The notes: generated from the sequence alone by a model not told the origin. 64,000 nt of DNA from Prolixibacteraceae bacterium (GCA_028282705.1 JANQHI010000037.1:102319-166318); one strand, 5' to 3'; shown: positions 29,577 through 39,396, numbered from the stretch's first letter. Numbers and translations are program-made.

Positions 29577-32129
29577 TTATTTCCTCTGGTTAAGGATGTT
29601 TGTGTTCTTTTTCTGTTTCTTTTGAAACATGATTGACTGCTGCTGTTTAGGCTTTTCTTTTGTTTTGGTTTGCTGAGCTTTTGTTTTTGGTTGCAATTCT
29701 TTTTGCAATTCTTTGGCTTCATTGTTTTGGGGGTCAAGCTCAATAGCATTGGCAAGGAATTTTTTTGCTCCAGCCAAATCATTGGCTTTAATGCTATACT
29801 TGGCTCTGATTACATCTAACTTTGAACTAGTATTAACATTCCTCATCCTCATTATTAAGCTCCTGGCTTCAGGTAGTTTATTATTATCAATATGTATCCG
29901 GGCTTGCAATTTAATAACTTCAAAATGGTTGCTTCCCCTTTTTTGCAGTTCAGCCATCATATCCTGAAAGTTTTTCTGGTCCTTTAAATGATAATAGCAC
30001 CTGGCAATTTTAGCTTTGGTTTTTATGTCATTCTCCCTAAACTCAAGTACTTTCTTATAACTTATGTCCAAAGCATCCTTATATTTTTTATAATTCAGGA
30101 ATATTTCCCCCATTAGCATATAGGCATCATAATAATTTTTCTTGAAGTTCATGGCTTTTTGCAACTCCCTTAATGCCTCATTAGGCCTGCCAAGGTGATG
30201 TAAAGCATAACCTGCATTGTAATAACTTTCCCCATGGTCTTTTTTCTGTCCTATTAACTTATTGGTTACAGCAAGTGCATCTTTGTATTTTTTTAAGCCA
30301 TTTAATGCACTGGCCTTCCAAAACAGTGAAGCAAAATAACTTGGGTGAAATGCCAATGAACTATCAGCCAACTCCAATGCACGTTTATAGTTCCTGCGCA
30401 TAAGGTAAGATTGGGCTTTATATCCCAATACCTCTTCACTGTGAGGGTTAAGTTCAAGGTAGTTGTTAAAATGCTTTTCAGCTTCATTCAACTTTCTCTT
30501 TTTTAGGGCTTCAAAACCAAGATTGTCCTCATTTGAAACTCGTTTTATTACTGCACAAATTGGCATCCCGTCTACATCTTCAGTGTGTATGGTACCAGCA
30601 GGTGGGAAAAAATTGTTTTTAAGTTGGTGTGGATGGATATGTGTATTTACAAAAACTGCATAGTCCCAGTTTTCTTTGCTCTTTTCGTAATACCTTGAAT
30701 ACTCAACTTTTACATTTGGGTTATTCCTAAATGCATAAGAAGCAATCCTTCCATGATTAGTGGCTACAGTTACACTATCTCCATTAAGCTCATTCTCAAT
30801 TAGCCATTCAGCACCTTTCTTTAAACTATGGTAATAATAATCTAATTCATAATTCCCATAAGCTCCTTTAACACCACCTGCAATTTCGTTATAATAGACA
30901 TATTGATAAGGGTGGTTTTTTATAACATGTTTTATAGGATGAACAAGTAAAACACCCAACAATGCCAAAGTGCCATATTTTATGTATTTATTTTTTTTGG
31001 ATAAGAGGAAATTAAAACCTGCACCACTTAAAACCACAATTGGGGCATAAGCAAATAACAGGTGCCTCCACCCTCCATATAGGTTTGAATTTTTGTAAAT
31101 GGTGTACGTAATGGGAAAAACAAATGCAAAAGCAAGGAAAGAATAAAAAAGGTAATTGTTTCTTGGCTCCTTCCTAAAAGGAATACTTCCAATAAAAATA
31201 GCTAACCCAACAAAAATAACAATCGGGGTAGTCATCAAAATATACTTAATAGAATAGTACCAGGGTAAATCAAAAGATAAAATATATTCGCCTTTAAACA
31301 ATTGTTTCAAACCAACGGGTATATTAGTCATTGATTTTAATGCGTTTAATACTCCTGTAAATGGATTCTCCAAAGCATATGGCCAAAAAAGAATGCCTAT
31401 TATATAGCTAAACACAGAAATCAATAAAACGACTAGTAGTAATTTTGACAAAAGCAATAAACTGGGTTTCTTAAACCAATCTTTTATTCTTATCTTAAAC
31501 ATGTAATTAATGCCCAACATGAATGCTAAATAGGCGAACAGTAATAATCCTCCCACTCTTATACTAAGGGCAATTCCTATTCCTATTGAAATACCTATAG
31601 ATGAAGCAATTGAAATCTTAGGAAAGGACAAACTATATTTCAACATGTAATATATTGCAAAGATGAAAGCCATAGCAAAAGGAATATCCATCGGATTGTT
31701 AAATGAATGACCTAATACTTTTGGTGAGAGAAAAATTAAAATCAATGTTATAATACCGCCTCGCCATGAAGATAATTTTGTTACAAGAAGACCAGTGATA
31801 AGCATAAGTAACCAGCCATATAAAGAGATAAAAAAATGTCTAAACTTATAATAATCTTCAATGTTTAGTAGGGTAGATAATACGTACGCAATAAAATCAC
31901 AAGATTGACCATAAAAGTGTAGTAGTGTTTTATTGTCTTCTAATGCTTTATTATTTTCTTTTTCGCCCTGGAAATATTTACTTACATATTCTGCATGTTT
32001 ATGATGTACATATTCATCACCAGATATTCCTGAGTCCAAGCTCATTTTTATAGTTAATGCAAAAATTATTATTGCTATAACGTAAAATACTATTTTGTTA
32101 TGGTGTGGATTGTAAGTGAATATTTTCAT
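29577..32129 (-). CDS. GT-C (GT39-like) membrane glycosyltransferase with C-terminal TPR repeats
   Basis: An 850-aa protein. The first ~400 residues hold about ten hydrophobic helices with an early luminal acidic motif (SGISGDEYVHH, residues ~33-43), the mark of polyprenyl-phosphate-sugar-dependent GT-C enzymes. A soluble periplasmic region follows. Residues ~540-815 then form consecutive TPR units (for example SYYNAGYALHHLGRPNEALREL and similar ~34-residue blocks). The last ~35 residues are Lys/Gln/Thr-rich. It probably transfers a lipid-linked sugar to a protein or glycan on the periplasmic side, with the TPR part binding a partner. It sits upstream of a terminator and downstream of an FAD oxidoreductase on the same strand. 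The 5' half is noticeably more AT-rich than neighbouring genes. Confidence 0.78.
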   Translation of the reverse strand: MKIFTYNPHHNKIVFYVIAIIIFALTIKMSLDSGISGDEYVHHKHAEYVSKYFQGEKENNKALEDNKTLLHFYGQSCDFIAYVLSTLLNIEDYYKFRHFFISLYGWLLMLITGLLVTKLSSWRGGIITLILIFLSPKVLGHSFNNPMDIPFAMAFIFAIYYMLKYSLSFPKISIASSIGISIGIGIALSIRVGGLLLFAYLAFMLGINYMFKIRIKDWFKKPSLLLLSKLLLVVLLISVFSYIIGILFWPYALENPFTGVLNALKSMTNIPVGLKQLFKGEYILSFDLPWYYSIKYILMTTPIVIFVGLAIFIGSIPFRKEPRNNYLFYSFLAFAFVFPITYTIYKNSNLYGGWRHLLFAYAPIVVLSGAGFNFLLSKKNKYIKYGTLALLGVLLVHPIKHVIKNHPYQYVYYNEIAGGVKGAYGNYELDYYYHSLKKGAEWLIENELNGDSVTVATNHGRIASYAFRNNPNVKVEYSRYYEKSKENWDYAVFVNTHIHPHQLKNNFFPPAGTIHTEDVDGMPICAVIKRVSNEDNLGFEALKKRKLNEAEKHFNNYLELNPHSEEVLGYKAQSYLMRRNYKRALELADSSLAFHPSYFASLFWKASALNGLKKYKDALAVTNKLIGQKKDHGESYYNAGYALHHLGRPNEALRELQKAMNFKKNYYDAYMLMGEIFLNYKKYKDALDISYKKVLEFRENDIKTKAKIARCYYHLKDQKNFQDMMAELQKRGSNHFEVIKLQARIHIDNNKLPEARSLIMRMRNVNTSSKLDVIRAKYSIKANDLAGAKKFLANAIELDPQNNEAKELQKELQPKTKAQQTKTKEKPKQQQSIMFQKKQKKNTNILNQRK

Positions 32130-32264
32130 AATTTTCTGTCAATTTAATATTTGAGATCATTTGCTTAAAAGAAGCTTAACCACAGAATCTTTCATTTAAG
32201 TAAAATCTGTTTTGTTTGGAACTGCTCTATATGAGGTCTTTAATTTTGTGGTCGTAAAATCCAT

Positions 32265-33698
32265 TCAAGGAGCCTGTTCATGATGTAAAACATCTTTTAT
32301 TTTTGCTTCTTCTTGATATTCTACATCTGTGTTTATTTCCCAAAGATCAATGTTTATTCCTTTAACTATCCTATCAGCAGCAAGTAAGCCCATAAGAATC
32401 GAGTGATCTTGGTTATTGTATTTAAAAGCTCCATACCTGCCAATTGGGATTAAATTGTGAATAGTATTTAGATAATTTTCAACCTCCTTTAAATACTTTT
32501 GATAACCTGTTTCATATACTGGATAGCAGCGTGGGATTTTCAATACCTTTGAATTTATAATCTGAACAGTTTTTGGGAAAAGTTCTAACTTCCTAATTTC
32601 TTGAATAGCTTGCTTTTCTATTTTCTCATCTTCAGAATTCCATATTTCATCTTCATTAAAAGCCCAGAATTCCATGCAAAGAATAGTAGACTCTTTATTG
32701 TTATTTAATTCTTTACTCCAATTTCGGAAATTTGTAATCCTACCATGTTTGACTTCTGGAGAATGCACATAAATCCAGTTGTCTTTAAATAAGTCCATAG
32801 AGCCAACCTCTAAATAGACTAAAATTGTATTTCTAAAATAAAGTTTTTTTGAAGCTTCAATTACAGTTTTTGGAACATTTATTAATCCTTTGACTAGTTG
32901 TGTAATGGGCATAGTTGATATTACATTGTCAGCTTCAATAATTTCTCCATTAAATAATTCAATTCCAGTTGCATGCCCATTTTGTCCTTGAATGACTTTC
33001 TTAACAGCTGTTTTTAAAAAAAGCTTCCCATTATTTTTTTGAATAAAATCTGCAGCTCTTTCATAAAGTGTCCCTGTCCCTCTTTTAGGATAGGCAAACT
33101 GATCTAGAAGGGTTTTATGTTTATTGTTTTTATTTCCAACCAGCGAACTAATTATTGCTGCCCATAATGAAAGGGATTTGATCCTTTGGGCTGCCCAGTC
33201 TGCATCAATTTTAGTACAAGGGATTCCCCATAATTTTTCAGAATAATTCTTGAAAAAAATCTCATATAATTTTCTTCCAAATCTATTAGATACCCATTCT
33301 TCAAATGTGATTGGATTTTTAATAGGGAACAGTCTTACCCTAAAATATTCCAATAAGATTCTAAAGATGGTATAAAAAGGAAGGTTTTTTAGTACATTGA
33401 AAAGTTTTATAGGATAATTAAAAAATTTGTTCCTATAATAAATCCTGGTTAAACGATTAACAAGTGTATAATCATCACCTATCAGATTCACAAAAAAATT
33501 GTTAACTCTTTTTTCTTTGGAGAAAAACCTGTGTGGACCCAAATCAACTCGTTGATCCCATAAATCAAAACTTCGTGACATCCCACCTATGAAAGGGGAT
33601 GCTTCATAAATATGAACCTCTTTCCCTGATTTTGCCAATTCGTATCCACAACTTAATCCTGCTGGTCCTGCTCCAATAATTATTATCTTTTTATTCAT
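32265..33698 (-). CDS. FAD-dependent amine-oxidase-like oxidoreductase
   Basis: A 477-aa flavoprotein. The N-terminal Rossmann motif reads IIIGAGPAGLSCGYEL with the acidic residue in HIYEAS. The family follow-up GGMSRSFDLWDQRVDLGPHRFF resembles UDP-galactopyranose-mutase/protoporphyrinogen-oxidase relatives. The FAD-closing C-terminal motif is near residues 430-455 (IGRYGAFKYNNQDHSILMG). Such genes often accompany polysaccharide or lipid glycosylation genes, and here it precedes the GT-C transferase on the same strand (135-base gap). The substrate is unknown: UDP-sugar ring contraction, a desaturase-like reaction or a polyprenyl oxidation are all possible. The gene is AT-richer than its surroundings, consistent with transfer of this pair. 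Confidence 0.78.
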   Translation of the reverse strand: MNKKIIIIGAGPAGLSCGYELAKSGKEVHIYEASPFIGGMSRSFDLWDQRVDLGPHRFFSKEKRVNNFFVNLIGDDYTLVNRLTRIYYRNKFFNYPIKLFNVLKNLPFYTIFRILLEYFRVRLFPIKNPITFEEWVSNRFGRKLYEIFFKNYSEKLWGIPCTKIDADWAAQRIKSLSLWAAIISSLVGNKNNKHKTLLDQFAYPKRGTGTLYERAADFIQKNNGKLFLKTAVKKVIQGQNGHATGIELFNGEIIEADNVISTMPITQLVKGLINVPKTVIEASKKLYFRNTILVYLEVGSMDLFKDNWIYVHSPEVKHGRITNFRNWSKELNNNKESTILCMEFWAFNEDEIWNSEDEKIEKQAIQEIRKLELFPKTVQIINSKVLKIPRCYPVYETGYQKYLKEVENYLNTIHNLIPIGRYGAFKYNNQDHSILMGLLAADRIVKGINIDLWEINTDVEYQEEAKIKDVLHHEQAP

Positions 33699-33828
33699 TT
33701 TTAAATTTTCATTTTTGTAGTAGTTTTTTAGCTCACATGTATTTATTGTTTCAAATATAACATTAAACAGAAAGATTAAGGCTGTGTTTTAGAGTAATAA
33801 AATTCTTGTGTAACCTTATTTTCAATAT

Positions 33829-33861
33829 TTTGTTTGGGTGAACAAAAATAAAATAAATTTG
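33829..33861 (+). promoter_or_regulatory. Bacteroidota-type promoter of the Fe-type superoxide dismutase gene
   Basis: TTTG (33829-33832) and TAAATTTG (TAnnTTTG, 33854-33861) are 21 bases apart, 52 bases before the ATG. A second TTTG at 33833-33836 offers a shorter spacer. Confidence 0.58.
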
Positions 33862-33913
33862 TAACTGCATTTATACATTTATTTTCAAAACTTATCAATT
33901 AAAACCAAAAACA

Positions 33914-34489
33914 ATGAAACATCAATTACCACCACTACCTTATGCAAAAGATGCATTAGAGCCATATATTAGTGCTCAAACATTGGAGTTCCATTATGGC
34001 AAACACCACCAGGCTTATGTAAATAATTTAAACAGCTTAATTGAGGGGACCGAGTTTGAAAATGCAACCCTGGAAGAGATTATTATTAAAACAGATGGGG
34101 GGATTTTTAATAATGGGGCACAGGTGTATAACCATACATTTTATTTTGAGCAGTTCTCCCCAGAAGGTTGCAGGGAGCCAAAGGATGGTCTAAAAGCTGC
34201 CATTGAAAAAGCTTTTGGTTCTGTTGAAGCTTTTAAGCAGGAATTTAACAAGGCAGCAGCTACTTTATTTGGCTCTGGCTGGGCTTGGTTGGTTGTTGAT
34301 GAGAATGGGAAGCTGGAGATTGTGCAGTCAAGTAATGCAGGAAACCCATTGAAAATAGGCAAAAGACCACTACTGACTTGTGATGTGTGGGAGCATGCTT
34401 ATTACCTTGACAAACAAAATGCCCGCCCAAAGTATATTGAGGATTTCTGGAAGGTATTAGATTGGAAAGTTGTTAGTGAGAGATACTAG
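33914..34489 (+). CDS. sodB: Superoxide dismutase, Fe-type signature
   Basis: A 191-aa Fe/Mn-family dismutase with metal ligands H27 (EFHYGKHH), H74, D157 and H161. Fe-type residues are present: the active-site Gln at 70 in GAQVYNH, and SSNAGNPL (Ala 142), where Mn enzymes have Gln. The NHTFYF end of that motif is as found in Bacteroides enzymes. It is followed by a GC-rich hairpin and a small winged-helix gene. Having a Mn- and an Fe-type enzyme lets the cell keep activity when iron is short. Confidence 0.93.
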   Translation: MKHQLPPLPYAKDALEPYISAQTLEFHYGKHHQAYVNNLNSLIEGTEFENATLEEIIIKTDGGIFNNGAQVYNHTFYFEQFSPEGCREPKDGLKAAIEKAFGSVEAFKQEFNKAAATLFGSGWAWLVVDENGKLEIVQSSNAGNPLKIGKRPLLTCDVWEHAYYLDKQNARPKYIEDFWKVLDWKVVSERY

Positions 34490-34499
34490 CCTCCCCCTA

Positions 34500-34516
34500 C
34501 CCCTCCAAAGGAGGGG
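34500..34516 (+). repeat. C/G-rich hairpin after the Fe-type SOD gene
   Basis: CCCCTCC (34500-34506), loop AAA, GGAGGGG (34510-34516): a perfect 7-bp stem starting 10 bases after the SOD stop. It lacks a T-run on the plus strand (TTT then nine A), so it may be a transcript-stabilising or partial-termination hairpin, or a member of a dispersed Bacteroidota hairpin family. Confidence 0.5.
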
Positions 34517-34548
34517 AGTTTAAAAAAAAATCTTAAAATAGAATTATT

Positions 34549-34722
34549 ATGAGCACTGAAAAAGTATTGCAAACATTAAAAGAGGCTGGAAAGCCAATGA
34601 AAGCTGGTGAAATTGCACAGGCTTCAGGAATGGACAAAAAAGAAGTTGATAAAGCTATGAAGGCATTGAAAGCTGAAGGAGCAATTGTTTCTCCAAAGTT
34701 TTGTTATTGGGAGCCTAAGTAG
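34549..34722 (+). CDS. Small winged-helix/HTH DNA-binding protein, 57 aa
   Basis: A 57-codon gene starting at ATG 34549. The protein opens [20 protein letters not shown], continues with helices [20 protein letters not shown], and closes with a wing-like strand containing [12 protein letters not shown]. This is a compact winged helix-turn-helix, and I recall similar ~60-aa regulators in Bacteroidota, clostridia and methanogens. It lies 59 bases after the Fe-SOD gene and ends just before a hairpin, so read-through with sodB is plausible. The conserved CYW near the end could bind a metal or pack on the helix. A role in oxidative-stress or iron control is only a contextual guess. Confidence 0.72.
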   Translation: MSTEKVLQTLKEAGKPMKAGEIAQASGMDKKEVDKAMKALKAEGAIVSPKFCYWEPK

Positions 34723-34735
34723 GATCAAAAATAGC

Positions 34736-34776
34736 CAGGGCTTCACTTCAAGTGAAACCCTGATTATTTTATTTTT
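34736..34776. terminator. Terminator between the small HTH gene and the xylose transporter gene
   Basis: CAGGG-C-TTCACTT (34736-34748) pairs with AAGTGAA-A-CCCTG (34750-34762), with one C/A mismatch, followed by a T-rich tract on the plus strand. It overlaps the end of the convergent transporter gene region and may serve both strands. Confidence 0.68.
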
Positions 34777-36367
34777 TCCAAAGCTTTTCCATTTCTTCTA
34801 ATGTTTTCCCTTTAGTTTCAGGAACTACCCTCCACATGAATATAGCTGATATAATCCCCATAATCCCATAAATCCAATAAGAGAACCCATGGTGGAACAA
34901 ATCAGTTAGCCAGGTATTATCATTCATAATTGGGAATGTCCATGAAACTACCAGGTTGGCAATCCATTGTGCTGCCACAGCAATTGACATGGCTGCCCTG
35001 ATTGAGTTGGGGAATATTTCAGACAGCATTACCCATGTAACAGGACCCCATGATACAGCAAATGCTGCCACATAAACCAGCATAAAAATAAGTGCTGCCA
35101 GCCCTTGCTTTTCAAGGAAGAATGAGAAGCCAAGGCTAACCATGGCCACAGCCATTCCCAATGACCCTATGATCATCAAAGGTTTCCTCCCAAATTTATC
35201 AACTGTCAGGATTGCTACCACTGTGAAAGTTAAGTTTATTGCCCCAACAATAATGGTTTGAAGCAAAGAAGCATCAGTTCCACTACCCATATTCCTGAAG
35301 ATCTCAGGGGCATAGTATAACACTACATTTATACCAACAAACTGCTGGAATACAGATAATAATATCCCAATAATAATGATCAACCCACCAAATGACAACC
35401 AGGGTACTGATTTTTCAACAAGGGTTTCTTTTATTTCAGTAAGGACCTCTTTTGCACGGGTTGCCCCTACCAATTTGTTCAGGATAGATTCTGCTTTTTC
35501 TGATTTATTTGTTTTCACCAGGTAGCGTGGTGTTTCAGGTACAAACATCAGAAAAATGAGGAACAGGATAGCGGGGATGGTTTCAGAAGCAAACATCCAC
35601 CTCCAGCCCGTTTGCATAATCCATTGGTCATCACCTTGCCTGGCAATGGTATAGTTCACAAAATAAACCACCAACATCCCAAATATAATTGCAAACTGGT
35701 TAAAAGAAACCAGCTTGCCACGTGCATTGGCTGGTGCAATTTCAGCAATGTACATGGGTGATAACATAGAAGCAATACCTACTCCAATCCCTCCAATAAC
35801 CCTGTAAAAAATAAAGGAACTTATTACTCCTGACCCCATAAAATTTAGCTTATCAGGTATGGCAGAACCAATGGCAGAAATGGTGAATAATATAGCTGCC
35901 GTAATTAGCCCATTTTTACGCCCAATCTTATCACTCAATAGCCCACCTATTGCCCCACCAATAATACATCCAACCAGGGCACTTGAAATGGTAAACCCAT
36001 TTATTGAATTGGCAATATTTTCAGTTAACACATTGGGTTGGTTCCATGATTGGGTATAAAGAAATACAATCCCAAAAAAAATCAAAATGGAAGTATAAAC
36101 CAACCCCATTTTTTTGCCAAAAAGTTTTACCAAAAAGTTTCCAACCAGTAATGCAACAATAACAAAGCAGATGGATATAATAACTTTATATTGAAGTATC
36201 ACAGTAGAAGCCATTTGTGGGTTATCATAAAGAGGAATAACAAAAAAATCTTTCAGTGCTTTTGTTGCACCTGAAATTACTGCAGTGTCATAGCCAAATA
36301 ATAAGCCCCCTAATGTGGCCACAAGTGTTAAGGCAAGAATAAATGATTTGTTTCCCTGATTAGACAT
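34769..36367 (-). CDS. xylE: D-xylose:H+ symporter (sugar porter family MFS) with two extra membrane segments
   Basis: A 532-aa protein closely resembling E. coli XylE, with ATLGGLLFGYDTAVISG, SMLSPMYIAE, VSFNQFAIIFG, QQFVGINVVLYYAPE, SWGPVTWVMLSE and PETKGKTLEE all present. Sugar-contact positions (the Q in SFNQF, QQ..N in QQFVGIN, W in SWGP, QW in AAQWIAN) are kept, so xylose import is a strong inference supported by the adjacent xylA, xylB and regulator. Compared with XylE, residues ~45-120 form an insertion between helices 1 and 2. It contains two additional hydrophobic segments (about 61-84 and 88-107), predicting 14 instead of 12 helices. A structured repeat-like stretch separates it from xylA upstream. 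Confidence 0.92.
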   Translation of the reverse strand: MSNQGNKSFILALTLVATLGGLLFGYDTAVISGATKALKDFFVIPLYDNPQMASTVILQYKVIISICFVIVALLVGNFLVKLFGKKMGLVYTSILIFFGIVFLYTQSWNQPNVLTENIANSINGFTISSALVGCIIGGAIGGLLSDKIGRKNGLITAAILFTISAIGSAIPDKLNFMGSGVISSFIFYRVIGGIGVGIASMLSPMYIAEIAPANARGKLVSFNQFAIIFGMLVVYFVNYTIARQGDDQWIMQTGWRWMFASETIPAILFLIFLMFVPETPRYLVKTNKSEKAESILNKLVGATRAKEVLTEIKETLVEKSVPWLSFGGLIIIIGILLSVFQQFVGINVVLYYAPEIFRNMGSGTDASLLQTIIVGAINLTFTVVAILTVDKFGRKPLMIIGSLGMAVAMVSLGFSFFLEKQGLAALIFMLVYVAAFAVSWGPVTWVMLSEIFPNSIRAAMSIAVAAQWIANLVVSWTFPIMNDNTWLTDLFHHGFSYWIYGIMGIISAIFMWRVVPETKGKTLEEMEKLWKK

Positions 36368-36385
36368 ATGCCAATTTTTTGTTTA

Positions 36386-36521
36386 AGAGGCTGTCCTAAA
36401 AGCTTGTGTAACCAGTTGGAATAGGTAGGCAGGTTCCCCGGATTTATAACCTGCATAACCAGTTTTTCTTCTGTTACAACATAGCAATGTTTTCTTTTGA
36501 ATAGATAGTTGGACAGCCTCT
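36386..36521. repeat. 136-bp element bounded by 11-bp inverted repeats
   Basis: AGAGGCTGTCC (36386-36396) and its exact reverse complement (36511-36521) bound a stretch that contains an inner inverted repeat, GCAGGTT (36429-36435) with AACCTGC (36448-36454), and two copies of TAACCAGTT. The ends resemble insertion-sequence termini, so it could be a MITE-like remnant. No target-site duplication is obvious. It fills the xylA-xylE gap and could instead be an mRNA structure that sets transporter expression. Confidence 0.5.
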
Positions 36522-36537
36522 CAATGAGTTAATGTAT

Positions 36538-37863
36538 TTAAATATATGAGTTTATCAATTGCTCAATAAGTTCTTGTTTGCCACTTATTTGTGCAGGTTC
36601 ACCAACCCTTGTGGCAATTTTATTTAGGTCTTCAATAGTCAGTTCACCACTTTCAAATTTAGCTCCATTCCCATTATCAAATGAAGCATACCTGTTTTTC
36701 CTTCTCTCAAGGTAGTCTGATTCTGTAAGGATTTTATCAGCAATAACCAGTGACCTGGCAAATGCATCCATTCCTGATACGTGTGAAATAAAAATATCCT
36801 CCAGGTCAGTAGAGTTTCTCCTAGTTTTTGCATCAAAGTTGATACCTCCATTTACAAAGCCTCCTGCCTGAAGTATCTCAAGCATGGCTTCTGTAACTTC
36901 ATAAATATTGGTAGGGAATTCATCAGTATCCCACCCATTTTGGTAATCACCTTTGTTGGCATCAATTGAACCAAGTAAACCTGCATCAGCAGCAACACGC
37001 AATTCATGTGCAAATGTATGCCCGGCCAGGGTAGCATGGTTTACTTCAATATTGATCTTAAAGTCATCAGCCAATCCATACTTATTAAGGAAGCCTATTA
37101 CAGTTGCTGTGTCATAATCATATTGGTGCTTTGTGGGCTCCATAGGCTTAGGCTCAATCAAGTATGTGCCAGTAAAACCTTGTTTGCGTCCATAGTCACG
37201 TGCCATAGCCAGGAACATGCCCAAATGGTCAAGCTCCCTTTTCATATTTGTGTTGTGCAGGCTCATATATCCTTCACGCCCACCCCAGAATACATAATTG
37301 GTACCACCCAGTGAAATGGTAGCATCAATGGCATTTTTAATTTGTACAGCCACATTAGTCACTACATTAAAATCAGGGTTGGTAGCAGCACCATTCATAT
37401 ATTTTGGTGCTGAGAAAACATTGGCAGTCCCCCAAAGCAGTTTTACACCAGATGCATCCTGCTTCTGTTTGGCAATATCCACCATTTTCTCCAGCCTTTT
37501 TTCAATTTCAAAGACTGATCCATCACCCACTACATCCGTATCATGGAAACAATAGAAAGGGATGCCCATTTTGGTAATGAATTCAAAGGCTGCATCCATT
37601 TTTTCTTTGGCTGCATCCATTGGGTCAGCTGCCCCATCCCAAGGGAACGTTTTTGTGCCAGGTCCAAATGGATCACCACCTACACCACAGAAGGTGTGCC
37701 AGTAAGCCACAGCAAAACGCAAATGTTCTTTCATGGTTTTACCTGCAACCACTTGGTTTTCATCATACCATTTAAAAGCCAATGGGTTTTTTGAGCTTTT
37801 CCCTTCAAGTTTTATTTTTCCTACTGAAGGGAAATATTCTTTATTACCTTTTAATACATTCAT
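36538..37863 (-). CDS. xylA: Xylose isomerase
   Basis: A 441-aa class II xylose isomerase converting D-xylose to D-xylulose in the cytoplasm. Landmarks are FCFHDTDV-like [12 protein letters not shown] (catalytic His), [26 protein letters not shown] (metal ligands and catalytic Lys) and GSIDANKGD. The length is typical. It lies 17 bases downstream of xylB on the same strand, so both share the promoter in front of xylB. A 174-base gap with inverted repeats separates it from the transporter gene downstream. Confidence 0.97.
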   Translation of the reverse strand: MNVLKGNKEYFPSVGKIKLEGKSSKNPLAFKWYDENQVVAGKTMKEHLRFAVAYWHTFCGVGGDPFGPGTKTFPWDGAADPMDAAKEKMDAAFEFITKMGIPFYCFHDTDVVGDGSVFEIEKRLEKMVDIAKQKQDASGVKLLWGTANVFSAPKYMNGAATNPDFNVVTNVAVQIKNAIDATISLGGTNYVFWGGREGYMSLHNTNMKRELDHLGMFLAMARDYGRKQGFTGTYLIEPKPMEPTKHQYDYDTATVIGFLNKYGLADDFKINIEVNHATLAGHTFAHELRVAADAGLLGSIDANKGDYQNGWDTDEFPTNIYEVTEAMLEILQAGGFVNGGINFDAKTRRNSTDLEDIFISHVSGMDAFARSLVIADKILTESDYLERRKNRYASFDNGNGAKFESGELTIEDLNKIATRVGEPAQISGKQELIEQLINSYI

Positions 37864-37880
37864 TTTATTGATCTTTAATA

Positions 37881-39365
37881 TTATATACTTTTTTCAAGGA
37901 TTTCTTTCCAATTTAAATAAGCTGCTTGGTAAGCAGTAGCATATGCAATATCAGGCTGTACCACCTCCAGTTTTTGCAAGTTTGAAAAAGCTTCACTTTC
38001 TGATTTGTAATAACCGCAACCTATTCCAGCACCCCTGGCAGCACCAATTGATCCATCAGTATTAAACAACTCAATGGTAGCATCAGTTATGCAAGCCAGT
38101 GTTTCCCTAAAAATTGGGCTTAGGAACATATTGGCATGTCCTGCGCGGATAACCTGGGCTTTAACGCCAATGTTTTCCATAACATCCATGCCATATTTAA
38201 ATGAAAAAGCTATTCCTTCCTGGGCAGCCCTGAAAAGATGGGCTGAATGGTGGATATTGAAATTCAACCCTGAGATTTGCGCTCCAGGGCTTGTATTTTT
38301 CAATACACGTTCAGCACCATTCCCAAAGGGTAAAATAGCCAGGTTTTCTGATCCAATGGGGATTTTTGAAGCTTGCTCATTCATCTCTTCATAGCTGAAT
38401 GAATTGTTTCCCACATTGGCTTTTAGCCATGAGTTAAGGATGCCTGTGCCATTAATACATAACAATACCCCCAGGCGTGGGGATACATCAGAATGATTAA
38501 CATGGGCAAATGTGTTTACCCTGGACAATGGGTCAAATTTGATTTTATCACTAACCCCATACACTACTCCTGAAGTACCTGCAGTTGCAGCAATCTCTCC
38601 AGGGTTTAAAACATTCAATGATAAAGCATTGTTAGGTTGGTCTCCAGCCCTGTAACTGATTTTAATGCCAGGTTTTAACCCCAGCTCATTAGCTGCTTTT
38701 TCTGATAGTTGCCCTTGCACCCCAAAGGTATCAGTAAGTTCAGGAATCAAATCACCGTCAATACCATAGTGGTCAAGCAGTAGGGTAGCAATTGAATTTT
38801 CTTTAAAATTCCACATGATCCCTTCAGATAAACCACTGATGGTGGTTTTTATTTCACCAGTCATTTTCATGGCTATGAAATCGCCAGGTAGCATGGCTTT
38901 ATGGATTTTATCAAATAGCTCATGCTCATTTTCTTTTACCCAGCTTAATTTTGAAGCTGTAAAATTACCAGGTGAGTTAAGCAAGTTAGTAAGGCATTTT
39001 TGGTTCCCAATTTCACGGAAAGCATTTTCCCCAATGCCAGTAGCCCTGCTATCACACCAGATAATCGATGGGCGCAAAACATTAAAGTCTTTGCCTGCCA
39101 AAACCAACCCATGCATTTGGTATGAAATCCCAATAGCCCCAATGTCTGCAGGCAAAACCCCTGATTCATTCAGGATATCCTTGAGAGCAAGTTTTAGGTT
39201 TTCCCACCAAAGCTCAGGGTCTTGTTCTGCCCAACCTGCCTGGTGGGCTACCATCTTCATTTCCTGTTTTGGGTAAAAAGCAGATGCCAGGCATTTGCCA
39301 CTTTCACCATCAACCAGTGACCCTTTTACTGATGAGCTGCCAATATCAAATCCTAATAATAACAT
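37881..39365 (-). CDS. xylB: Xylulokinase
   Basis: A 494-aa FGGY-family sugar kinase phosphorylating D-xylulose to xylulose 5-phosphate for the pentose-phosphate pathway. The N-terminal nucleotide-binding motif is [14 protein letters not shown]. The xylulokinase-type ISYQMHGLV and the catalytic Asp in WCDSRA follow, with the second ATP motif [12 protein letters not shown] in the C-terminal half. It is the first gene of the xylB-xylA unit. A promoter and a candidate operator lie directly upstream. Function is secure from motif and context together. Confidence 0.95.
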   Translation of the reverse strand: MLLLGFDIGSSSVKGSLVDGESGKCLASAFYPKQEMKMVAHQAGWAEQDPELWWENLKLALKDILNESGVLPADIGAIGISYQMHGLVLAGKDFNVLRPSIIWCDSRATGIGENAFREIGNQKCLTNLLNSPGNFTASKLSWVKENEHELFDKIHKAMLPGDFIAMKMTGEIKTTISGLSEGIMWNFKENSIATLLLDHYGIDGDLIPELTDTFGVQGQLSEKAANELGLKPGIKISYRAGDQPNNALSLNVLNPGEIAATAGTSGVVYGVSDKIKFDPLSRVNTFAHVNHSDVSPRLGVLLCINGTGILNSWLKANVGNNSFSYEEMNEQASKIPIGSENLAILPFGNGAERVLKNTSPGAQISGLNFNIHHSAHLFRAAQEGIAFSFKYGMDVMENIGVKAQVIRAGHANMFLSPIFRETLACITDATIELFNTDGSIGAARGAGIGCGYYKSESEAFSNLQKLEVVQPDIAYATAYQAAYLNWKEILEKSI

Positions 39366-39396
39366 AGATAAACTTATAACTTACTTTGAATTGAAC

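Noticed and set aside
36386..36521. Complete insertion sequence
   Set aside because: It is only 136 bp, contains no transposase frame and has no visible target-site duplication.
38815..39276. 153-codon open frame antisense to xylB
   Set aside because: It is a shadow of the xylulokinase gene with no family motif or initiation signal.
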